Shown in pieces: positions 1 through 5,011 of a stretch of 5,924 bases of DNA. Within the stretch, counting starts at the first letter, position 1. The number at the start of each line of letters is the position of its first letter. The position numbers and the translations under genes are program-made. The stretch spans positions 1-5,924 of the forward strand of contig JACMOG010000107.1 in assembly GCA_014378125.1 (NCBI GenBank), in the 5' to 3' direction. This DNA is from Vitreoscilla sp. GTDB taxonomy: Bacteria > Pseudomonadota > Gammaproteobacteria > Burkholderiales > Burkholderiaceae. The notes under the pieces are model-generated. The model was given only the letters and a program-made list of their open reading frames with translations. It was not told the DNA's origin and made no database searches.

Positions 1-25
1 GCCGCGCCGCCCCGGACATCCCATC

Positions 26-991
26 ATGACTTCGCTCACTTCCGCGTCGCGCGCCGCCGCGACCCTGCTCCTCGCCATCACCTCGGCCGACGCGCTCGCC
101 TGCTCGGCCTGCGGCTGCACCCTCAACGCCGACTGGGCGACCCAGGGCCTGACCAGCCGCACCGGCCTCACCGCCGACCTGCGCTTCGACTGGTTCCGCC
201 AGGACGACCTGCGCTCGGGCACCGGCCGCGTGGATCGCGGCGCGCTGGAGCTGCCCAACGACGAGGAGATCCAGCAACACACCGTCAACCGCATCGGCAC
301 CCTCACGCTGGACTACGGCCTGAGCGCCGACTGGGGCGTCACGCTGACGCTGCCGTGGATCTCGCGCGGCCACTCGACGATCGCCGAGGGCGACACCGAC
401 GTCTCCAGCTCGAAGTCCAGCAGCGTCGGCGACGTGCGCGTGCTCGCGCGCTACATGGGCTTCTCGGAAGGCCAGGATTGGGGCCTGCAGTTCGGCCTGA
501 AGCTGCCCGCCGGGGACTCGCACGGCGTGGACTTCGGCGTTGGCCCGCAGCGAGGCGAGATGCTGGATCGCGGCCTGCAGCCCGGCACCGGCTCCACCGA
601 CCTGCTGCTGGGCGCGTTCAAGTTCGGCGCCCTCGGCGAGACGGCCGACTGGTTCGGCCAGGCCCAACTGCAGATCCCCGTGATCTCCGACCGCGCGTTC
701 ATGCCGGGCCTGGGCGCCAACATGACCGCCGGCGTGCGCTATCGCGGCCTGGGCCCGGTGGTGCCGCAGATGCAGATCAACTCGCGCATCGAGCGGCGTG
801 AGACGGGCAGCGAGGCCGACACGCCCAACTCCGGCGCGACGCTGGTGTACTTCAGCCCGGGCGCCACCTTCAGCGTGAACGACAAGGCCAGCGTCTACCT
901 GTTCGGCCAGGTGCCGGTGTACCAGCGCGTCAACGGGATGCAACTCGAACCGAAGTGGAGCCTGTCGGCCGGGGTGCACGCGGCGTTCTGA
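26..991 (+). CDS. Predicted outer-membrane beta-barrel protein with N-terminal CxxCxC cluster (uncharacterised family)
   Basis: This 321-residue protein has a signal peptide (residues about 1-25, hydrophobic core ATLLLAI, ending A-L-A). The mature chain starts CSACGC, so Cys26, Cys29 and Cys31 form a CxxCxC cluster, and there are no other cysteines. The rest alternates amphipathic strands with polar, Gly/Asp/Ser-rich turns, and the chain ends in Phe (LSAGVHAAF), as expected for a BAM-inserted barrel. I recognise it as a conserved proteobacterial family starting CSxCGCTL and usually annotated as hypothetical or transporter; the function is unknown. Metal or redox binding by the cysteines is inference. 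The A-L-A-C site lacks the usual Leu at -3 of a lipobox, so a lipoprotein is possible but less likely. There is no clear Shine-Dalgarno before ATG 26, and the frame stays open to the window edge, so a longer N-terminus cannot be excluded. The signal peptide favours this start. Confidence 0.8.
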   Translation: MTSLTSASRAAATLLLAITSADALACSACGCTLNADWATQGLTSRTGLTADLRFDWFRQDDLRSGTGRVDRGALELPNDEEIQQHTVNRIGTLTLDYGLSADWGVTLTLPWISRGHSTIAEGDTDVSSSKSSSVGDVRVLARYMGFSEGQDWGLQFGLKLPAGDSHGVDFGVGPQRGEMLDRGLQPGTGSTDLLLGAFKFGALGETADWFGQAQLQIPVISDRAFMPGLGANMTAGVRYRGLGPVVPQMQINSRIERRETGSEADTPNSGATLVYFSPGATFSVNDKASVYLFGQVPVYQRVNGMQLEPKWSLSAGVHAAF

Positions 992-1017
992 GCGCCGACC
1001 GCGCGTGATGACCGGCG

Positions 1018-1731
1018 TCAGTCCTTGAACGCCAGCACCACCCGCCGCGTCGACGCCGACTTCTTCTCGATCTTCCTGACCATCAACGTGCCGATGTCGC
1101 GCGTGTTGGTCACGTGCGTGCCGCCGCACGGCTGCAGGTCGACGCCTTCGATCTCGAGCAGGCGCACGCGCCCGCTGCCGCGCGGGGGCTGCACGCTCAT
1201 GCTGCGCACGAGGCCCGGGTTGGCGTCGAGCTCGGCGTCGGTGATCCAGCGCATGGACACCGGATGGGCCTCGGCCACGAGGCGGGCCAGGCCAGCCTCG
1301 ATCGCGTCCTTGTCCAGCGGGTCGGTCATGTGGAAGTCGAGGCGCGCGTACTCCGAGGTGATCGAGCAACCGTCCACCGGATGCGGGATCAGCGCGCACA
1401 GCAGGTGCGTGGCCGTGTGGAAGCGCATGTGGGCGCGCCGGCGAACGACGTCGATGCGCGCGGTCACCTTCGCGCCGACCGCGAAGGCCGCCAACTCGTC
1501 GGCGTTGGCCAGCACGTGGACCACGTCGCCGGGCTGCTCGCCCTTGCGCGTGTCGACGACGGCGATGGCGCGACCGTGGGCCAGCACCAGCTCGCCGCGA
1601 TCGCCGGCCTGGCCGCCGCCGTGCGGATAGAACACCGTGCGATCGAGCTGAACGCCGCGTTCGTCGACGGCGGTGACGACCGCGTCGCACTCGGCGAGCG
1701 TGGCGTCGGCACGAAACAGTTCCTCGGTCAT
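1018..1731 (-). CDS. alaX: AlaX-type alanyl-tRNA editing protein (trans-editing hydrolase)
   Basis: This 237-residue protein is a free-standing homologue of the alanyl-tRNA synthetase editing domain. That family hydrolyses Ser (or Gly) wrongly attached to tRNA(Ala) in the cytoplasm. The zinc site is intact: HTATH gives His105 and His109, and CGGTH gives Cys202 and His206. The N-terminal glycine-rich motif FYPHGGGQAGDRG (residues 34-46) matches the conserved FYPxGGGQ of AlaRS and AlaX. The length and the N-terminal domain fit the medium AlaX-M class; there is no aminoacylation or C-Ala domain. The start is supported by a strong AGGAGA Shine-Dalgarno (1739-1744) 7 nt upstream. It is the last gene of the four-gene cluster, 22 nt after the PhzF-like gene. 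The family call is firm. The exact mischarged amino acid cleared here is not visible from sequence, and the aminotransferase and exporter upstream hint that it may not be only serine. Confidence 0.93.
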   Translation of the reverse strand: MTEELFRADATLAECDAVVTAVDERGVQLDRTVFYPHGGGQAGDRGELVLAHGRAIAVVDTRKGEQPGDVVHVLANADELAAFAVGAKVTARIDVVRRRAHMRFHTATHLLCALIPHPVDGCSITSEYARLDFHMTDPLDKDAIEAGLARLVAEAHPVSMRWITDAELDANPGLVRSMSVQPPRGSGRVRLLEIEGVDLQPCGGTHVTNTRDIGTLMVRKIEKKSASTRRVVLAFKD

Positions 1732-1738
1732 CGCGGGG

Positions 1739-1744
1739 TCTCCT
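1739..1744 (-). promoter_or_regulatory. Ribosome binding site of the AlaX gene
   Basis: On the minus strand the bases read AGGAGA, 7 nt before the ATG at 1731-1729. This is the strongest Shine-Dalgarno in the window and fixes the AlaX start. It lies wholly in the 22-nt gap after the PhzF-like gene, so the last gene can be translated independently of its upstream neighbour. Confidence 0.75.
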
Positions 1745-1753
1745 GCAAAGGGA

Positions 1754-2596
1754 TCAGAGCATCACCGTGCCGGCGATGCATGCCGCCACGTCGCCGCCGA
1801 TCCAGGTGCCCTCGGCGTCGCGCTGCACGTGGATGCGGCCGGCCCGGCCCATGGCCGTCCCCTGCGCGGCCACGTAGCGGACGGGCGCGCGGTCGGTGCC
1901 GATCAGCCACTGCGCGATGTTCGCGTTGAGGCTGCCGGTGACCGGGTCTTCGTTGATGCCGATGGCGGCTGCGAAGAAACGCACCTCGAAGTCGAGCTCG
2001 CCGCCCGCCGGGTGCGGGGCCACCACGCCGACCTTGCCAAGCTCCTTGAGCGCCGCATGCTCGGGCTTGAGCGCCAGCACCGTGGCCGCGCTGTCCAGCA
2101 GCAGCGTCAGCTGGGGAAAGCCGTTGGACAGCCACGCCGCGTCACGCACGCGCGCCGGGTCGAGACCCAGCGCCCCGTAGACGCGGTGCAGCAGCTCCGC
2201 GTCGGCGCGTTCCACCGTGGTGGGCGGCGCAGCGAATGCGAGCCGGTCGCCGCGGCGCAGCGGCACCAGGCCGATGGCGCACTCCTGCATCACGGTGCCC
2301 GCACGCTTCGGCAGGCCGCCCGCCTGCAGCCACACGTGGCACGAACCGAGCGTGGGATGGCCAGCGAACGGCAGCTCGCCGCCAGGCGTGAAGATGCGCA
2401 CGCGGTAGTCGGCCTCGGGTGAGGTGGGCGGCAACAGGAACGTGGTCTCCGACAGGTTGGTCCAACGCGCGAACGCGGCCATCTGGTCGGTATCGAGCCC
2501 GCTGCCGTCGTGCACGACGGCCAGCGGGTTGCCCAGCAAGGCGGTGTCGGTGAAGACGTCGACCTGGCTGAAACCGCGCTGGCGTGTCGCGCTCAT
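1754..2596 (-). CDS. PhzF family isomerase/epimerase-like protein
   Basis: This 280-residue protein has the two-lobed PhzF (diaminopimelate epimerase-like) fold. Family landmarks are VDVFTDTALLGNPLAVV (residues 12-28), NLSETTF with the presumed catalytic acid Glu50, the ELPFAGHPT loop (74-82, with His80) and EDPVTGS (216-222, with Asp217) in the second lobe. PhzF itself isomerises trans-2,3-dihydro-3-hydroxyanthranilate in phenazine synthesis. No other phenazine genes are present, so this is more likely one of the many relatives, such as E. coli YddE, whose substrates are unknown. The reading frame is open upstream to 3757, but that part lies out of frame over the aminotransferase. The true start is ATG 2596-2594, which gives the usual family length. 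It shares ATGA with the aminotransferase stop and has a modest AGGT ribosome site 6 nt upstream (2606-2603). This spacing implies translational coupling. The substrate is probably linked to the aminotransferase product, but that is inference. Confidence 0.92.
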   Translation of the reverse strand: MSATRQRGFSQVDVFTDTALLGNPLAVVHDGSGLDTDQMAAFARWTNLSETTFLLPPTSPEADYRVRIFTPGGELPFAGHPTLGSCHVWLQAGGLPKRAGTVMQECAIGLVPLRRGDRLAFAAPPTTVERADAELLHRVYGALGLDPARVRDAAWLSNGFPQLTLLLDSAATVLALKPEHAALKELGKVGVVAPHPAGGELDFEVRFFAAAIGINEDPVTGSLNANIAQWLIGTDRAPVRYVAAQGTAMGRAGRIHVQRDAEGTWIGGDVAACIAGTVML

Positions 2597-3816
2597 GCCG
2601 CGACCTGAGACGCCAGGTGCGCCTTGACGACGTCGCCCAGGCGCTTGACCGCGTCGGCGATGTCGGCCGGCGCCAGCGTGACGAACGACAGGCGCAGCGT
2701 GCGCGTGTCGGGATGGTCGGCATAGAAGGCCGCGCCCGGCACGTAGGCCACGCCGGCCTCCACGGCCTTGGGCAGCAGCGCCATGGCGTCGCAGCCGGCC
2801 GGCAGGCGCAGCCAGAAGAACATGCCGCCGCTGGGCTTGAGCCATTCGCAGCCGGCGGGCATCGAGGCCTTCAGCGCCGCGTCCATGGCGTCGCGCTGGG
2901 TGCGGTAGCGGTCGCGGATGGTGGGGATGTGCTGGTCGAGGAAGCCGTTCTTGATGACCTCGTGCACCACGCGCTGGCTGAACGAGCCGGTGTGCAGGTC
3001 GGCCGCCTGCTTGGACTGCAGCAGCTTCGGGTACAGCGTGGGCGGGCACACCATGAAGCCCAGGCGCAGGCCCGGCGCGAGCACCTTCGAGAACGAACCC
3101 AGGTACAGCACGCCGTCGCCCCAGCGCGCGGCCAGCGGCTTCGGAGGCGCCTCGTCGTACCAGAGGTCGCCGTACGGGTTGTCTTCCACCAGCGGGATGT
3201 TGGCGCGCTGGGCGGCGGCGATGATGGCGTCGCGACGGGCGTCGGGGATCACGCGGCCCGTGGGGTTCTGGAAGTTGGGCAGCACGTACATGAAGCGCGT
3301 GCCCTGGGGCAGCGCGTCGATGGCGTCGGGCAGGGGGCCGTCGGCGTCGCCGGCCACCGACACGAAGCGCGGCTCGTTCGGGTTGAAGGCCTGGAGCGCG
3401 CCGAGGTACGTGGGCGTCTCGACGGCGACCACGTTGCCTTCGTCGAGCATCACCTTGCCCACCAGGTCGAGACCTTGCTGCGAGCCGTTGGTGATGAGCA
3501 CGCGGTTGGCCGGCGCGTCGATGCCGCGCGCACCCAGGTTGGCGGAGACCCATTCGCGCAGCGGGCCGAAGCCTTCGCTGGACGCGTATTGCAGCGCCTC
3601 GCGCGGCGAGTCGGCCAGCACCTTGGCGGTGGCCTCGCGCATGGCTTCGACCGGGAAGGTCTCGGCCGACGGCAGGCCGCCGGCCAGCGAGCGCACGCCC
3701 GGCAGCTCGGTGAGCTTGAGGATCTCGCGAATGACCGACGGGTTCATGCGTTCGCAACGCCGGGCCAGTTGCCAGGGCGAGCGGGAGGTGTCGGAAGAGG
3801 AGGTGGAACCGGTCAT
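2593..3816 (-). CDS. PLP-dependent aminotransferase, fold type I, LysN/2-aminoadipate aminotransferase-like
   Basis: This 407-residue cytoplasmic enzyme transfers an amino group between an alpha-amino acid and a 2-oxo acid. It has the full set of fold-type I landmarks: GSQQGLDL (111-118, phosphate-binding loop), NPTG (184-187), EDNPY (211-215, Asp212 to the PLP pyridine nitrogen), SFSK (241-244, Lys244 Schiff base), Arg251 in GLRLG, and Arg375 in TLRLSF for the substrate carboxylate. The opening IREILKLTELPGVRSLAGGLPS and the DLHTGSFSQ segment resemble Thermus LysN, a 2-aminoadipate/broad-range enzyme. LysN belongs to the alpha-aminoadipate lysine route, which is not expected in this type of organism. 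Leucine, aromatic amino acids or an unusual amino acid are therefore equally possible substrates. There is no N-terminal DNA-binding domain, so it is an enzyme and not a second MocR regulator. The start at 3816 is backed by GAAGG 7 nt upstream; Met24 is a weaker alternative. It follows the transporter after 39 nt and overlaps the PhzF-like gene by 4 nt. Confidence 0.93.
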   Translation of the reverse strand: MTGSTSSSDTSRSPWQLARRCERMNPSVIREILKLTELPGVRSLAGGLPSAETFPVEAMREATAKVLADSPREALQYASSEGFGPLREWVSANLGARGIDAPANRVLITNGSQQGLDLVGKVMLDEGNVVAVETPTYLGALQAFNPNEPRFVSVAGDADGPLPDAIDALPQGTRFMYVLPNFQNPTGRVIPDARRDAIIAAAQRANIPLVEDNPYGDLWYDEAPPKPLAARWGDGVLYLGSFSKVLAPGLRLGFMVCPPTLYPKLLQSKQAADLHTGSFSQRVVHEVIKNGFLDQHIPTIRDRYRTQRDAMDAALKASMPAGCEWLKPSGGMFFWLRLPAGCDAMALLPKAVEAGVAYVPGAAFYADHPDTRTLRLSFVTLAPADIADAVKRLGDVVKAHLASQVAA

Positions 3817-3823
3817 GGAAAGG

Positions 3824-3828
3824 CCTTC
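3824..3828 (-). promoter_or_regulatory. Ribosome binding site of the aminotransferase gene
   Basis: The minus strand reads GAAGG, 7 nt before the ATG at 3816-3814. It decides the start in favour of Met1 over the internal Met24. It overlaps a perfect 8-bp palindrome AAGGCCTT (3820-3827), which could slightly mask the site in RNA; that effect is speculative. Confidence 0.6.
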
Positions 3829-3855
3829 AGGACAAGGGACAACGGGATTCGAACA

Positions 3856-4836
3856 TCAAATGCGGGGCCGTGGCGCGCCGGCCGACATGCGCCGGCCCAG
3901 GTAGACGCACGCCATCACGGCGATGGAAAAGCCCAGCGTGGCCGGGCGCAGGCGCTCGCCCAGCAGGGGCACGGCGAGCAGGATCGAGACGAAGGGCTGC
4001 AGCAGCTGCACCTGGCTGACGCGCAGCGTGCCGCCCCAGGCCAGGCCGCGATACCAGGCGAAGAAGCCCATCCACATGGAGAACAGCGCCACGTAGGCGA
4101 AGCCGCCCCAGGCCGCGGCATGCACGGGCACGGTGGGCCATTGGGTGACCAGCACGGGCAGCGTCACCGGCAGGGCCAGCACCAGCACCCACGAGATCGT
4201 CTGCTCGGGCGTCATGCCGTCCGCACCCGACGACACGCGCACGCCGGTGATGTAGCCCCCGGACGACGCGAACACCGCGCCCAGCAACAGCAGGTCGCCC
4301 CGCTGCGGACGGCCCGCGCCGCTCCACGCGGCGAACGCCACCACCAGCGCCGCGCCCAGCAGGGCGAAGGCCCAGAAACCGCGCGACGGCCGCTGGTGCA
4401 GCAACACCGCCCCGACCGCGGCGGTGGCCAGCGGCATCAGGCCGGTGATGACGGCGGCGTGCATGGCATCGACCTGGCGCACCGCCAGGCCCAGCAGCAG
4501 CGGCCACGCGAGCACGTTGCCCAGCACGGTGGCGCCCAGCATCGTCCAGTGATGGCGGCGCGGCCGCGGGGCGCGCGTCACCAGCAGGTAGACCAGCGAC
4601 AGCAGCCCGGCGACGCCGGCGCGCCCGATCGCCACGAACACGGGCGGCAGTTGCGGCGCCTCGTTGCTGCCCGCGGCGAGCCGCGTCATGGGGATCGTGG
4701 CGGCGAAGATCAGCATGCCCAGCGTGCCCAGCCACAGCCCCGCGCGCGTGCGCCGCGCCTGCTCGGAGGCCACGGCGCGCGCCGCGGCGCAACCGGGCGT
4801 CGGCAGCGGCAAGGCGGGTTGGGGCTCGAGGCGCAT
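3856..4836 (-). CDS. EamA/DMT-superfamily inner-membrane transporter
   Basis: This protein of up to 326 residues has ten predicted membrane helices (about 33-52, 66-86, 98-118, 123-147, 152-171, 180-199, 214-231, 243-263, 271-293, 299-315). They form two five-helix EamA repeats. The end of the second repeat carries the typical PLLGERLRPATLG motif (290-302). Members of this superfamily usually export amino acids or other metabolites across the inner membrane; the cargo cannot be read from sequence. The start is uncertain. ATG 4836 is the most upstream possible ATG, because the frame closes with TAG at 4905-4903 and has no GTG or TTG between, but no Shine-Dalgarno precedes it. The first 30 residues are a Pro/Ala/Arg-rich tail, so GTG at residue 22 could be the real start. 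It is the first gene of the cluster and diverges from the MocR-type regulator, a common pairing. Confidence 0.92.
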   Translation of the reverse strand: MRLEPQPALPLPTPGCAAARAVASEQARRTRAGLWLGTLGMLIFAATIPMTRLAAGSNEAPQLPPVFVAIGRAGVAGLLSLVYLLVTRAPRPRRHHWTMLGATVLGNVLAWPLLLGLAVRQVDAMHAAVITGLMPLATAAVGAVLLHQRPSRGFWAFALLGAALVVAFAAWSGAGRPQRGDLLLLGAVFASSGGYITGVRVSSGADGMTPEQTISWVLVLALPVTLPVLVTQWPTVPVHAAAWGGFAYVALFSMWMGFFAWYRGLAWGGTLRVSQVQLLQPFVSILLAVPLLGERLRPATLGFSIAVMACVYLGRRMSAGAPRPRI

Positions 4837-4937
4837 GAGGGGTGCGGCGGGCGCGCCGTGCCTTCGGAAGAAGACGGACGAACGGCGGACGGGATAGCCA
4901 GTCTAGGCTGATAATCAATACACGAGCAGTACAGTCT

Positions 4938-4966
4938 TCGGTGCAGTTCGGTGATCTGTATCGGTG
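4938..4966 (+). repeat. Three direct TCGGTG repeats in the divergent promoter region
   Basis: TCGGTG occurs at 4938-4943, 4948-4953 and 4961-4966, with start-to-start distances of 10 and 13 bp. The first two are part of longer copies, CAGTCTTCGGTG (4932-4943) and CAGTTCGGTG (4944-4953). Helical-phase spacing of about 10 bp puts the first two copies on the same DNA face. MocR regulators such as GabR bind direct repeats, so these are operator candidates, but six-base words in GC-rich DNA can recur by chance. Confidence 0.45.
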
Positions 4967-4984
4967 CCCCCGGCAATACAGATC
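4953..4984. promoter_or_regulatory. Perfect 9-bp inverted repeat, candidate operator
   Basis: GATCTGTAT (4953-4961) and its exact reverse complement ATACAGATC (4976-4984) are separated by 14 bp, with arm centres 23 bp apart, about two helical turns. The arms are A/T-richer than their surroundings. A further TACAG half-site lies at 4930-4934. The repeat ends 27 nt before the regulator start codon, where binding would autorepress the regulator, and sits upstream of the transporter operon. A dimeric MocR-type protein is the natural candidate ligand; this assignment is inferred from position and symmetry only. An RNA hairpin in the regulator leader is an alternative, with no T-tract to suggest termination. 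Confidence 0.6.
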
Positions 4985-5000
4985 GTGCTCACCCGCCGCC

Positions 5001-5004
5001 AGGA
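5001..5004 (+). promoter_or_regulatory. Ribosome binding site of the MocR-type regulator
   Basis: AGGA lies 7 nt before the ATG at 5012-5014 and selects this start for the regulator, giving a short Ser/Pro-rich tail ahead of the winged helix. Confidence 0.55.
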
Positions 5005-5011
5005 TCGCGCC

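Larger units (their letters stand above)
4837..5011. promoter_or_regulatory. Divergent promoter/operator region between transporter operon and MocR-type regulator
   Basis: These 175 nt separate two head-to-head genes and must hold promoters in both directions. The region near 4910-4921 (ATAATCAATA) is the only clearly A/T-rich patch nearby and is the likely melting zone. GATAAT at 4910-4915 resembles a -10 box on the plus strand, but no good -35 is spaced from it, and no convincing sigma-70 pair could be fixed on the minus strand. Between about 4927 and 4984 there is a cluster of short repeats and an inverted repeat, listed separately. Autoregulation and control of the operon by the regulator is inferred from this layout. 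Confidence 0.65.

Noticed and set aside
992..1033. Short hairpins (CGCCG/CGGCG at 993-997 and 1013-1017; GGCGT/ACGCC at 1014-1018 and 1029-1033) as a terminator between the convergent genes.
   Set aside because: The stems are only 5 bp with 10-15 nt loops, are mutually exclusive, and no T-run follows on either strand. Such stems are common in GC-rich DNA.
1754..2596. A phenazine biosynthesis locus, suggested by the PhzF homologue.
   Set aside because: No other phz genes are present; the neighbours point to amino acid handling, and most PhzF-fold proteins are not phenazine enzymes.
2597..3757. An upstream in-frame extension of the PhzF-like gene that would make a 667-residue fusion.
   Set aside because: The extra 387 codons lie out of frame over the aminotransferase and read as Arg/Pro/Gly-rich nonsense. 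Family length and the ATGA junction place the start at 2596.
3844..3856. TGTTCGAATCCCG on the minus strand, which resembles the T-loop end of a tRNA and could mark a tRNA or attachment site.
   Set aside because: The flanking bases do not form the T-stem, and no acceptor or anticodon arms exist nearby; the upstream bases belong to the transporter gene.
2584..4911. A 775-codon plus-strand open frame antisense to the aminotransferase and transporter genes.
   Set aside because: Its translation is a low-complexity Arg/Gly/His/Gln/Ala mix with no domain motifs, as produced opposite GC-rich genes. The minus-strand genes beneath it have complete catalytic motifs and membrane helices.
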